Shown: positions 47,435 through 58,858, numbered from the stretch's first letter. The stretch is DNA of 64,000 nucleotides from Acanthococcus lagerstroemiae (GCA_031841125.1 CM063113.1:23953312-24017311), one strand, 5' to 3'. Made by a program: numbers and translations. Notes: a model not told the origin generated them from the letters alone.

Positions 47435-48452
47435 ATGTATCGCAGACATATACTCAGTAGTATGACGTCATAGTAACAGGAGCGTTTCGGTGGACTGTTA
47501 CGGGGGGAGTGTTAAAGGTTTCGCTCAATTATACCCAGTGGTACAATCATATAAAATGCTAAAACAAATTTTTTTAGGGTCGGCTACGAGTAGCCGAGCC
47601 TATTGCAATTGCTTATTTTCTCGTCTCTTCTCATCTGTTCAAGTTCAGTTCAGTTCAGTGGCCTGTCATTTCAGATATATTGATCTCAGCGTATCAGTCA
47701 CAGTTCAGTTCAGTGGCGCTTTATTTTCGAGAAATCAATTAATTGAAAGTAATAAAAGCAATAATAAGTAATTATTTCAATTTCATTAGGATCGGCAAGG
47801 AGCATATTATGTACTTTATTTTTCCCTCTTGGTTTTTTCTTCTTCAGTAGTGCTCATTGATCTTTATCTTATTGCGGTTGCTTGGTTCTACTATGCGTTA
47901 TCATTTATCATACCAAATTTCGATTTTATAAGATTTTGTTCCTCTCCATAGAAATCGTATGAAATCTGGCGTCATTTCAGATGCGTGTTTTTCGGCAGTG
48001 TTCATTTATAGGAGTTACAGTTCAGTTCAATGGCTCCTTATTTTTGAGAACCTGAATTGGTTGAATTGAGTAATATATAAGAACGTTTTCTGTCGCCAGT
48101 TACCAGTAGTAGGGAGAAGCAAACGAGTTGTAACATGTAGTATGTAAAGATGTAATCAGTAAATCAGTATGTTAAAGTGAACATTATGTTTGTACCGATG
48201 TCTTGTGTACCATTATTCAGACAAATCAGTCATAGGACGTATTGTCGTACCTATGTGTAATTATTATCAAGCAAACAGAGTGTCTATTAGCGTGAATATT
48301 ATGTCGTTTTCATTCCTTTAGAAGTGGATAGTTGTTTGCTAATTATTTGATGTTTTTAGGGTCGGTTAGGAGTAGTATTGGTCTTTTATCTGTTGATCAG
48401 TTGCTCTTCAGAAATTAGAAATCAGTTGAAATTTGCGACCAGATGGTCGAAG
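47435..48452. other. region with local repeats, no gene
   Basis: TTTAGGGTCGGCTACGAGTAG at 47574 recurs as TTTAGGGTCGGTTAGGAGTAG at about 48357. CAGTTCAGTTCARTGGC recurs at about 47645, 47703 and 48018. These look like parts of a duplicated, unclassified repeat. Confidence 0.45.
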
Positions 48453-48665
48453 CAGTGTATTGCAGCCAGCCAAAAGCTGACAGCGGTATTCAGCCAAATT
48501 TTCCACAAAAAAGCCAAAAGCCATGAGTCAGTTTTTTGTAATTCCGAAAAAATGTATGGCGACAGCTAAAAGCCGTAAGCTAAAAGCTATATTAGGCCGT
48601 ATATTTCCTCAAGGTCAAAAATTAAGCCAAAAGCCGAAGCTAAATTTTTCGGCTGCAATACATTG
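48453..48665. mobile_element. hAT MITE, CARTGTATTGCAGCC ends
   Basis: CAGTGTATTGCAGCC and GGCTGCAATACATTG are 15-bp inverted repeats with one mismatch. The flanks GGTCGAAG (48445-48452) and GGTCGAAA (48666-48673) match at 7 of 8. The interior is a run of AAAGCCAAAAGCTAAAAGC-like words. It is non-coding. Confidence 0.82.
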
Positions 48666-48969
48666 GGTCGAAATGCGAATGTTGCCGAGCCTGCAGCTTC
48701 GCAGTCTGAAGCCATTTGGACTTACCATGTGCTGTTGGTGTGTGTGTGTAGTGTCATCCCAATTACCTTTCATCTATCAGCTCTTATATCTCGGAACAAA
48801 AGACCTTAAACATGATTACCAATAGGTCTTTTTCCTGATATCTTTTCCAACGACCAACAATAAGAAATAGGCTAGTCTCTAATTTTTCAGTTGAGAGCCG
48901 ACCCTCTTCCAGCTGCTAGCTACTTGTTTATGAGTTTCTAGTTGCTTTTCAGTAGACTGAAGTACGCAA

Positions 48970-49830
48970 TTTCAGCCTTTTTGACATTTGCATGTTTTTA
49001 CTTCTGCACACAAACCAGAAAAACGTTACTTTCACACGGGATGTTTCACGCGCCACGTTGTTCATAATGATAATAATTGGTTTTTAATATATGTGTAGAG
49101 AGATAATAAAACTACTGACTGGACTGACTTACTGGACTGTTTCCTTTGTGTCTTATCAGCGATATATAGACAAGTTTTATGTTTGTCTTTATGTCTTACC
49201 AGTAGGAAATGAGACTGCTGTAATATCAGTGAGGAAGGAGAAGGTGGTTGTCACATTTATATCGGGTAGACTTTTCATGCCTATTGTATATCTTTCTCTG
49301 CCATTATGTCTCTTATCAGCCGTAGAGTAACAGTCTCATGTCTGTCTTCAGGTCTTATCTCAGTAATGAAGTAGAAGGTGACTGATCTGTCCCTGCAATT
49401 CTTTGGAATTTTTCTTTATGTCTTATAGACGAGTCTCGTATCTGTCATTATGTCTTATCAGTAATGAAGGAGACGGTAGCTTGTCAACTTTTTGAATTTT
49501 TCCTTTGGCTTATCAAAAATATATAGACAAGTCTCATGTCTGTTTTTATGATTAGGAAAAGAGATTGCCTTAATACCTTGTCAGTAGGGAAGGAGAAGGT
49601 AACTGTTAGTGATATTTATATCCGATACAGTGGAAGTCTCATACCTATGTTATATCTTTCACTATGTCGTTATGTCTTATATCAGCCATAGACTGACAGT
49701 GTCATGTCTGTCTTTAGGTCTTATCAGTGATGAAGGAGATGGTAACTGATCTTTCTCTATAAATTTTCAGTTTTTTGACATTATTATGTTTTTACTTTGG
49801 CACACAACGAAAAAAAAAAACGTTACTTTG
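48970..49830. repeat. diverged tandem duplication, about 360-bp unit plus flanking block
   Basis: ATATATAGACAAGTYTYATG occurs at 49163 and 49524, and GGAAATGAGACTGCTG/GGAAAAGAGATTGCCT follow in the same order about 350 bp apart. A TTTTTGACATT..ATGTTTTTACTT..AACGTTACTTT block brackets the region at about 48978 and 49772. TTATCAG words recur throughout. It is non-coding. Confidence 0.65.
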
Positions 49831-49869
49831 GGAAAATAGCATCACGAAAATCGCGCTGGATAGGCTGGC

Positions 49870-50047
49870 TGGCAACGAAAAAAGCGTTACTCTGGAGCGT
49901 GACAAAAATAGCGTTATATAGTCTGGCTATAGGCTGGCTGGCTGGGTAAGCTGGCTGGACTGGCTGTAAACGGAAAAAAGCGTTACTCTTGAGCGCGATG
50001 AAGAGAGCGTGACAAAAAAAGCGTTACAGGATGGCTGGCTGGCTGAC
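49870..50047. repeat. about 96-bp tandem repeat with GGCT-rich spacers
   Basis: GAAAAAAGCGTTACTCT..GAGCG occurs at about 49877 and 49973, each followed by GTGACAAAAA.AGCGTTA and GGCTGGCTGG runs. It ends in a GACT/GGCT simple repeat into which the next hAT element inserted. Confidence 0.7.
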
Positions 50048-50055
50048 TGACTGAC

Positions 50056-50802
50056 CAGTGTTGCTAGGTGAAAATCTCAAAAATCCGCCGCCAGCTCGTT
50101 AAAAAAATCCACCATTGAAGAAATTATGCTATTTTCTTCTACATTATCAAAATGCAAAGTATTCAGCATCTTTAAAATTCATGTTGTAACTGAATCCGCA
50201 TTGATAATTTAGTATATTTGTTCATTTTTCTTTCTTATCAGTATTTTTTCATAAATTTTTCTTTCAATACTGTGTGTAATCTGATGAAGGGCAGAAATGG
50301 AAACTTCGTCATTATCATTATTAAGCTACATTATCTTATTTTAGCCTACAAAATTCACCTTAAATCTGTAAAGTAAAACAAACACTGTGCCGCAGATGAA
50401 AAACATCGCGCCGAATAAGATACACCATATTATCATTCATTTAACAGCATTTTTAAAAAGGACCTAATACACTCGAGATTAGAGGCAAACCACACAGTTT
50501 TCCGTTTTCAATGTAAACAAATCTGCCGTGATCCGGGATTTTGACGTATGTACACTTGAGAATATCCTGGAAAAAGATCCTTGTACACGTGAGCTTTAGT
50601 TCCTTTTCTCATGACATGTTTTGGATGGAAATACGTCAAAATCCCGCATCACAGTAGAAATGCTTTAGTGATGTTAATTCTTTAGGTGCGGTGGTATAAA
50701 TTGAGATGAAATCCACCAGGAGGGTCAAAAATTCACCCATTTCAAGAAATCCATCATAAAATTCACCCAAGGGTCGATTGTTCCTCCCACTTGGCAACAC
50801 TG
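50056..50802. mobile_element. hAT-type non-autonomous element, 747 bp, with nested inverted repeat
   Basis: CAGTGTTGCTAGGTG and CACTTGGCAACACTG are inverted ends. The 8-bp TGACTGAC repeats at 50048-50055 and 50803-50810 are identical, though the target is itself a TGAC-rich simple repeat. Subterminal GTGGATTT/ATGGATTT words occur at both ends. Inside, GATCCGGGATTTTGACGTAT at about 50530 recurs inverted at about 50626-50649, bounding a smaller element of roughly 135 bp. No transposase is present. Confidence 0.82.
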
Positions 50803-50810
50803 TGACTGAC

Positions 50811-51589
50811 CGACTAACTCTGGCTGACTGTCTGTCTGACTGACTGAGCGAAATGTAAATCGTATAAATCGAGGCTTAGACACGAGGCGCTTCTGACTCG
50901 CGACGCTCCTTGTATCAGCGTGAGAGTATTACGTTCCTTGCATTAGCCTTCGAGTACTATGGGGGCATAGTACTCATTTTCTTCTACTTTTTTAGATAAA
51001 ACATCTTATAAAACAATTTTCATAAAATTCTTCTCAAAATTATCGTAAAACTGCAAAAACTTCTGGCTTCTGATTTCCAGCGTTCCAGCTACCGGCTTCT
51101 CCGCCTTCTTGGTGTTGTTGCGCCAACTTCCTATACTGGTATTGATAAAATTTTCATGTTTTTCGAAACTATAGAATTGAAAAAAATCCTAATGCGGAGG
51201 GAAAAAACGGATTACGGCATTGAATTCAGCGTTTAAAATACATTCGAATATCAAAAACAAGAAAAGTGAAATTTTACAGAACAGTGTTTTTTTTTTGTTA
51301 TTTCCATCTTATTTTCCCCACCTTTTGCCCTGCCCGTTTTATAGCGGATTTTAATTTCGCTGTTTCGACCATCATCACCAACGAGATCTTCCAATTTCCA
51401 TAATTTGATCTTCCCCCGTCTTTCTTGATGTTGTACTTTTAAAAACAAGTTTGAAAGAATATTAAAAACGAATACAGTGACCTGTGTAACCTTACGTTTG
51501 AGATACCTATATTTTAAGAACATTTGACCATCACGTCTTTTCGGGGATGTACCGATGGGGAGAAGCTACCTCAAACATACATATTCGAG
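50811..51589. other. anonymous region
   Basis: No gene recognised. GGGGATGTACCGATGGGG at 51542 resembles the end of the CAGGGACGTACC family (a possible solo end) but has no partner. Confidence 0.3.
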
Positions 51590-52115
51590 AGCTATTGGCT
51601 TAAGGCTTAAGTAGTGAAAAAAAGCTAAACGAATCACCGACTCAATGACTGACCTGAAATCGCTTAAACAAGAGCTTGAACTTAAAATTAAGCCGTTATT
51701 GGTTTAAACTTTGAAACCCTGCTTTTTTGTCTATTCAGGTGGTTAGTAGTGCTGCAAAATGGAGAATCCCGGGAATTTTACCCCGGGAACGAGAATCGGG
51801 AATTCCCGCCCCCATCCCTGGCCTGGCGTCACATTTCAGTTGAGATAATTTATCTCACCTGCAGCGCTAGCGTCACAGCCCGGTCCAAGCAGCAGGTAAA
51901 TGAAAATATGACAGAATCGGGTTACAAGTAATAATTATAATTATAATAATTCAGTTAGTTTCATTCGATGCCAGGGATTCAAAGTTTAAGCCATCAATGG
52001 CTTAATTTTAAGTTTGAGCTGTTGTTTCAGCGATTTCAGGTCAGCCATTAAGTCAGTGATTCGTTTGGTTTTTTTTTTCCACTTAAGCCTTATGCCAAAA
52101 TAGCTGATGATCTAT
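51590..52115. repeat. foldback repeat with about 120-bp arms
   Basis: TAAGGCTTAAGT..AAACGAATCACYGACTYAATG..CTGACCTGAAATCGCT..AACTTAAAATTAAGCC at 51600-51710 is repeated inverted at 51975-52105. The loop of about 250 bp holds two CCCGGG sites and the palindrome CGGGAATTCCCG (51797-51808). No coding content. Terminal borders and target duplication are not clear, so it could be a MITE or a fold-back pair of another repeat. Confidence 0.72.
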
Positions 52116-53853
52116 TAGCTTGTAAAAAACTAAAAAAGTCATTACAGTATTTCTTGCCAAAATGAACGATCAGGAGAACTGAGTTATAATAATACTTAAC
52201 CAGAGAGTACAAGGACATTTTCTGAGCCATCCTTCTAGAATCGCAAGTTGTTTTATTTTAACCTCAAATACGTAATGAGCTATACCGATACTATATATTC
52301 TCTTACTTAGGGGTTCTTTTGCAAGGATAAATTCGGCTCTGACTCCGCCAACTCCACTAAAGCCCTAGATCCAACTCTAACTCTTCTTCTTTATATCAAA
52401 TCAACTCCGACGCTGACTCCAAAATATCAAGAGATAATCAATAATATCGGAGAAACTTGATAATAGTTGGGAGAACTGATAATACTGGGAAAAATGGATA
52501 ATATTGAAAAATATTTGATCACATCGAAAAACATTGATAGTATTGAAAAATATCGAGAAAAAATCAACTATGGAATCTCATATGTCACTCTGATACGCCG
52601 ATGCCGACTCACAGAAGTCAGTATTAGGTACATTTTTACTAACTCCGTCTCACGTCAGTCATCTTCAACATATGACGATTTTTGTCTCCAAATCCTTTTT
52701 CCTTCGGACATTTTCAGGTGATGTTCTTTTGCCTTAAATTTACGGCTGGTTAATGATCAAGGGACAAAGGGCCAAATATAGTGACTTTTGGGATGTTGAC
52801 ATGTTGCGAATCTAAAGCCATAAAAAAATCTGGAAATCTAAAATAGTGACTAAGGATTTTTTTTTGACTTTGAAGGCAACAGAAGCTAAAATTCTAATGT
52901 TTGGTCGAAGCTGAAGCTTAAGCCGATGCCATAATTGATTGACTTCACCAGCATGCCAGGAGACAGGTACCGAGAGTTCGTAAAATCAAATATCAGTTCG
53001 CAAAATCGAGTCCGAAATTGGTAAAATTGAATGCTTTTATACTTTTGAAAAGTCAAAATCCGAAGATGAAAACGAGAAGATCGCGTTTCCTAGTACAACG
53101 GCTATAATTTCTTTCATAAGTGAATTAATTCTTCTCTCTGTTGTCGGAGAGGGTAAGAAGGGTTGCGACATGCTCAAAGGTAGATTCCGGAGCCCGTGGC
53201 GAGGATAGCCGCCAACTTTGGCGTTTCCATTCGGGATAACGCGGTCGAGAGTTGGAATGTCAGTTTTCGCTGGAAGTTCGGTCTTTTTGGGGTTGCACAG
53301 CCGCACGAGACTGGTATCAGCAAGCAGTCGTGAAGTTGGATATCGAGATTCGTATGTGTATGTTCGTAGATCTACGAATACGATTTCCACATTCGAATCG
53401 ACTGGAACGGCGGGCACACAGAACCAGTTGTACAATATGTCGCGTAATATTTTTTCGTGAACAATGGGTCCGAGATGGTCGCGGTCGCGTTACGTCACAG
53501 TGACAATGTTCGTCGTGAAACACGATTTACATTTTCGAGAATCCGTCGTCGGTCTGTCCGCCCAGCCAGGTCGGCTCGTCGATAAAACTTACTAATTTCG
53601 TGAAAGCGGAATACGGAGACAGAAATATTACATACGCCGAAAACACGGAACGAGTGAAAGTTTCTCGTCGAATTTTCATTTTCGTTGGGTTTTTGTGTAC
53701 CGAATGCCGAATGCGTTCGCTTTGTATTTATAGGAAACAAACGAACAAACCGTTATTTATTATAATCGAGATGTAGTCTGAGGTCTGAGCGAAGTTACGT
53801 ATTCGTATTTTCTTCCTCCTTATTTTTCGTTTTCGCGACCCACGTACTGAGGT
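52116..53853. other. anonymous region; GATAATATTG-rich tract at 52430-52560; CpG-rich from 53150
   Basis: The 52430-52560 tract repeats GATAATATYGGRRAAA-like words of about 18 bp with many changes. A 132-codon minus-strand frame (53037-53435) and opposing frames share the CpG-rich part, and none has a known motif. Confidence 0.35.
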
Positions 53854-54270
53854 TTACCTTGTTGCCACATGGATCCGGATTCGGATACTGATGTCACCCG
53901 GTTCAGTTTGATTCGGTTGTGCGTTTTGCCGGGCCGAGCCCCGTGCGTGTTTTTCACGTACCTGCGAGCATCGAGGTGTATCAAGGTCAACCCACTCACC
54001 GCGTACCGATAACGCACGCCGGCGATAATTCACGCCGGCGGTCGGCGGTTCTGCGAGTATCCGAAAGAAACCGCCGCCTCCGCCGCGCCTCACCGGGTGC
54101 CAACAGCGAGCAGCAACCGATAATTGTAATTGCGAAACAATCGCACGTATTCGCGAAGGCTCGAGTCGAGTGCCAGCTTTCCGGCCCAGCTCGGGGCTTT
54201 TAGGGGTTAAGAGTGCGAGGGAAGGGGGGGGTGCCGCCTGATGCCCGGCTCTCAGAAATTTCACACTTAC

Positions 54271-54490
54271 CGGATGTGTTGGCGCGTTAATTCGCGCTAC
54301 AGCGTACGTTTTGTGCGGAGCGGAGTCGGAGCAGGGAGCGGGGACTTTGATAGACTGCGTGACTGCGTTATTTGAAGACTCGACTGGCGGTGACGGACTG
54401 GAAGACGAACGCGAGAGGAGTGTTTTGACAGGTATTGTGCACGTGCGGTGGAAAAGGAGCAGACGGGGAAAGCCGTGAGAAAAATGTATC
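54271..54490 (-). promoter_or_regulatory. possible CpG-rich promoter and first exon, minus strand
   Basis: A GC- and CpG-rich block (53850-54480) contains, on the minus strand, a good donor CATCCG|GTAAGTGTG with the exon ending at 54271. The upstream 200 bp on that strand are G/C-rich and stop-poor, as in many insect 5' UTR exons. A 213-codon open frame covering 53854-54495 is probably a by-product of composition: it is proline/serine/arginine-rich and has no recognised domain. No TATA or clear initiator was identified. Confidence 0.25.
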
Positions 54491-55118
54491 GGCATTATCG
54501 AACGTCGACGCTGTATCGTCGTATTTATTACACATTCGATTATATATATTTAAATTTAAGCAGCGGAAAAATAATTTTTCGTGCGTATTAAATCGACTGT
54601 GAGCGCGCTGCCAGACGCGAAAAGGAGTGGTGGTGATTTTAAACGCTATTTTTCTTCCTGTACAAAGCGAGAGAGAGAGAGAGAGAGAATATTGTTTTCA
54701 GTTCCGCACCCAGATGATTCATTCAGTCGTGGAAAGAGGAAAGAAGACATGTAGCGCAGCCGCGGCCTCCTTGCTGGTTCTGGAATGTCGGCGAAATGAA
54801 GTGAAAACGGGGATGAAGTGTGAGTTGGAAGTGTAACTGGAAGGGAGTGCGACCTGATTTGCATTCATGTTGGACGATTGAAGTTCCGTCTTTGTTCATC
54901 CCCCCCCCCCCGTACGGAGTGAGAATAGAAAATTTCGGAAACTTACCCCTTTCAGCTTCCAATATAGCCTTGAAATTGATGAACATTTCTCATCGTAGGG
55001 TTGTATTCGAGGAATCAAATCCGCTTCGAATCTGAATAATAAAAGACAAGGAAATGAATTCACACGGAAAGCAGTTGCACGGGCGAATAATCTAAAATGA
55101 CGTGTGTAATTGAACCTG
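54491..55118. other. anonymous region with GA microsatellite
   Basis: A (GA) run of about 22 bp lies at 54668-54690 and a C homopolymer at 54900-54911. No gene recognised. Confidence 0.4.
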
Positions 55119-55730
55119 TGAGAACCAAAAGGGGAAGTCCAAAATTATCGTTTTGACTTTTTGCCGGAAATCGGCGTATTGAAGTATCGCGGATCGACTG
55201 GAATAGATGAAATTTCGCGAAACCGCCGTGAAGTGCTTTTTGGCAACGTCGCACTATCGCGTTGGGAATCAAACGGGGCCAAGTCCAATGCAATTCCGCT
55301 AACGTTCATCTGTGTCTATATATTCTTTACTGATATGAGCTAATAAACATACCGACTTATAAAATGCGTGGTTTTAAAAATTCACTATCTTGAAGAGCGA
55401 TTAATCAAAAATTTTATAACTCTCAGGGACTTTGGTCAGTTTAGGCGGGATCAACGCTAAAGTGACGCACTGCAAGTGTAGTAACAAGTTCCACTGGATT
55501 TCCGGCGAAAAGAGGAAAAAATTTTCAGATTGGGAACCAAAAGGGGTAGTCCACTTTCTTTCAAGAGGCATGTCTCATTTTTTTCTCTCGTAATTGCCGT
55601 AAAAGTAGTGTTTCGTGGTCCTCTTTCAATGCCCTAAAACAAGTTTCCCACAATTTTTGGGTTTTCGAATAAATCAGTATCTTGTGCCTCCTGAAAAATG
55701 CAAAAAATATTTTCCCCCTTTTGGTTCTCA
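55119..55730. mobile_element. TIR element, TGAGAACCAAAAGGGG ends
   Basis: TGAGAACCAAAAGGGGAAGTCC at the left and CCCCTTTTGGTTCTCA at the right are inverted. An internal third copy (GGGAACCAAAAGGGGTAGTCCAC at about 55536) suggests an internal duplication or a nested end. The 612-bp interior has no transposase motif. No target duplication is obvious, so the superfamily is unknown. Confidence 0.65.
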
Positions 55731-56259
55731 TCAGTTCAGTTTTTAGCAAAGAACACGGAAATACGAGTCAACGGAAATTTGGATGCTTGCGAACAGAAAA
55801 ATGAATATTATCGCATCTCCAAGGGACGAGGTCCAGTTTCTTTTCGGATAAAAAATTTCTTTCCACCGGAAGAGGGTTCCGAACGTACCTTTTTGAAACG
55901 TTAGATGGAAAGGTGCCGAACAAAATGTCGGAATAGGGGTTTGCAGTGACCCTCTCTGCACTGTGTATTTTTGTATAAGTCGTCCTGCCTGCCTACTTTC
56001 TGCGTAGGGCTGCATCCGAGATGCGGCCCAAAAGGCTCATTTGCATATTCCTGAGGGGGGAGATGCGTCCCGAAGTAGGCATACTCCCAGTCTGCATTCT
56101 ACTTGCGTCCAAGCCTGCATACTACTTGCTTCCCCCAGTGTTCCAAGATACCAGTCTAAGTGGTCGAAACCTAATGTAGGTAATAAAACATGAACAAGGT
56201 TGCAGTACATTCATTTTGAAATACAAAAATTACTCGTCAATACGTACAATTTCACGAAG
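55731..56259. other. anonymous region downstream of the MULE relic
   Basis: Nothing recognised. Repeats of TGCATWCTACTTGCGTCC-like words occur at 56090-56130. Confidence 0.35.
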
Positions 56260-57790
56260 CTATAAAATTTCATATAGAAATAAGTAAAAACTTTTAAATG
56301 TCTTTTTAACAAATTCAAAACGGTGGCATTGTTTACTAATGAATTCTTGATTGACTTGGATTAAAAATGCCTGTTTGTTTTCCAAAGCTTTAGGAATTCT
56401 TTGCCGGTAATCTTTCATTTTAGTGTAAGATGGGGTCTGAATTTCTATCAATATGTTACTTAAAATGTAAATATTCGAGTGCGCCTGATAGAACATGTTA
56501 TTCAGTTTCGAGTTAAACGATTCACACGCATTGGTTGTCCTCGTCAATGAATTTGAAAACTGCCCGTATAGATGGAGGAAATGAAGAACTGCGGTCGATA
56601 TAGTTGTCTACAATATAGTCGCAAAATCGTAAACTCCGTCATGATCTGACCTTATTGGCATTAAATCCTCTACGAAGCTAGTGACGGATTTATGAGGAGG
56701 GGAGATGGGACAACGTCCCTTCGGGCCGAAGAAGAAAAAAAGAAACATTGCGAAAGCACATTATATAAAACTGTAGTGAACGGGTACGTTCATTTTGAAA
56801 CAATTTAATCACATTATGAAATTGTCTTCAGAAACTATTTAAATGACATCCATCTCGATTTTTTAGGGGACGGAGGTGGAAAAAGTATTATTTTCAAAAC
56901 ACCCTTCTCGGGAAATTTCTAGATCCGCCACTGTATGAGGCAGTCCTCTACTTCTTTTGGTGGTAAAAAGGGCAGACCAAAAAATGTACGCAGGAAGGCA
57001 ACTATTTCATCACCCTGGGCTTTATAATGGCTGTACAATCCTAGACTTTGTATTTTGCGATACCAGGCTTGGCCCAGATGGAATCGGCAACCTTTAACCT
57101 GGATATTTGGCCATACTGTCGAGCTGCTGTATATGGATAGCAATCGATACAAATCATTTGTTGCCCTCTCCGGACTTGACTGTTCAGGGGTTCCAAAGCC
57201 TTTACGCATGTACCGGTGGTCTTGTTTGGCAGCAGAAAAAAAAAAAAAAAGAATTTTCAAAACCGTGAATGACAAAAAGCTGCTCAAACAGAATTGGAAC
57301 ACTATTAAATGTACCATCTACAAACATGGCTTCACAATTGGTCAGGTACTTTGAGTTTGACGGAGTGGCAAATCCTACTATATTACTGACCGAATCATTT
57401 ATGAATAAAAACTTTCATTCAGCTTTGTCTTGAGCTGCAAGTTCTGCACAACGTCATGGAGTTCTGCTGGAGTTTGTGAACGAGGGGGGGGGGGCAGCAC
57501 TCTAAATCGAGCATGATGAATATTCTTCTGTATTAGAGAAACGTCATACCCAGTTAAAGAATTTAATTTCACCGGCGTGATCTCAGTGTGTAAAAGTTTT
57601 GCTGGACGATCGCATAATTCATTCACAGCCTTTCGCTTTAACCGGTTGCTCACAATTTGCCTTTGTAGAATATATTCATTTTCTGACTCATGATTATGAC
57701 GATTCATTTTTGACATTTCGCCTTTGGTGCAGCACTATCTCTCAACATTGTCAGCTAATAATGTATGGAAACGAAACTTGTAACTATTAG
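56260..57790 (-). pseudogene. FLYWCH/MULE-type transposase relic
   Basis: Read on the minus strand, a FLYWCH-like zinc finger comes first (YKFRFHTLL, a Trp position now a TAG stop at about 57735, then CCTKGE and RHNHESE supplying the His-x-His). It is followed by RLKRKAVNELCDRPAKLLHTE. After a frameshift near 57390 comes MFVDGTFNSVPILFEQLF with the first catalytic Asp (DGTF, about 57315). A poly-T run causes another frameshift. Then WPNIQVKGCRFHLGQAWYRK and FLRTFFGLPFLPPKEVED follow. After a MITE insertion (56679-56933) EDLMPIRSDHDGV and TRTTNACESFNSKLN complete the C-terminus. Domain order and length fit MULE transposases common in insects. It is dead by stops, frameshifts and insertion. Confidence 0.87.
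56679..56933. mobile_element. hAT MITE, CAGTGGCGGATC family, inserted in the MULE relic
   Basis: The left end TAGTGACGGATTTATGAGG and right end CTAGATCCGCCACTG are inverted relatives of the 2275-2490 and 7152-7382 ends. The flanks TACGAAGC (56671-56678) and TATGAGGC (56934-56941) match at 6 of 8, with two transitions. It separates VEDCLI from EDLMPI of the transposase, so it is younger than the MULE copy. Confidence 0.8.
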
Positions 57791-58683
57791 AAGCACATAA
57801 GTGTTTACTTTTACATGACAATATTTTCATAAAATTAAATAAGAAATTCTATGACCGCGGTTTAATCACGTACTGTCAATGTGTTTCGTTGTGCAAAACT
57901 TAACGCGAAAAGGTCAACTCATTATCGGCCAGTGGACGCATCCCCTCCCCCCCCCGTTAATGGGGATGGGACGCAACTCAGAAACAGCGCTGCGTAGCAC
58001 GATGTAAGCGTCTTAGGAACGTCGTTTGTCATTTGCATACCTGTACTGCCTGAACATGTTATTTTTTCTAAACTACGCTGTTCTTTTTATTCTCTCTCTC
58101 CATTTCTTCCTAGATCGGCCAGGCAGGATATCCGTGCAGTTTAGTTTATGTTTTAGCACTCTTCGCCGTGTCTACTTTTACTATCGATTGTTCAGTATAC
58201 TAGCTTTTTCTAATTTCTTGTTCCAAGTTCAAATGCCTTTGCTGCAATTTAGACTGACCACTGCTCGTGAAAAACTCAAAAACCCCGCAAGTTCCTTGGG
58301 TCCTTGATTTCGAATATCGCATCAGATTTTTGATTTGGTTCCGAAAATGTTCCGCGACTATTACTATACAAATCGTAAAAATAGTTTGTAGTACAACTCA
58401 AGTTTTTTGTTTAAATTTTACCAATAATAATGCTGTTTTAATGCGCTTGTGATTCAAAAAGAAAATGACGGAAAGTTTTTCATTGCGTATGAAGCCTCAC
58501 CCTCTCCCGAGAAATTAGAGGTTCCTATACGGTAATCATCACCAGAAAAAAGATTTTATTTATCGCCTCTCAGATTTGCTGGGCTAAAGCTTTCGGTACA
58601 TTTTGAGGCCAGTAATAATGTCTTGCCCAGGACTGCAAAATATCTGCACAGAAAACACTCCGGAAGTAGTGCAGATTTCAAAC
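57791..58683. other. anonymous region
   Basis: GGACGCATCCCC at about 57932 and GGGGATGGGACGC at about 57961 form a partly palindromic pair. No gene recognised. Confidence 0.35.
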
Positions 58684-58850
58684 CACCAGTGTAGGAAGGT
58701 CTCAGTCTTAGGAAGGGGGATATTAGTGGTCGCTACAGTACATATCCCGTCATCTTATTGCTGTAATTGATGCGCTAAATTACATTCCGAAATGCTGTTT
58801 TCAGCGTTGGGGGAGGGAGGTTTTGACGCCCCCTCGTTCCTAAGCCGATA
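58684..58850. mobile_element. hAT MITE, GGCRTAGGAA family, copy 2
   Basis: It shares GGTCGCTACAG..ATCCCGTCATCTT..TGTAATTGATGCGCTAAA with 12534-12689. The ends CACCAGTGTAGGAA and TTCCTAAGCCGATA are degenerate inverted repeats. A perfect 8-bp target duplication, TTTCAAAC, flanks it (58676-58683 and 58851-58858). Confidence 0.85.
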
Positions 58851-58858
58851 TTTCAAAC

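Noticed and set aside
51541..51560. Third CAGGGACGTACC-family MITE
   Set aside because: Only one end-like word (GGGGATGTACCGATGGGG) and no partner within 1 kb.
53854..54495. Longest open frame in the window (213 codons, minus strand) as a gene
   Set aside because: It lies in a GC/CpG-rich, stop-poor block with open frames on both strands, has no recognisable domain and crosses a good splice donor. Composition explains it.
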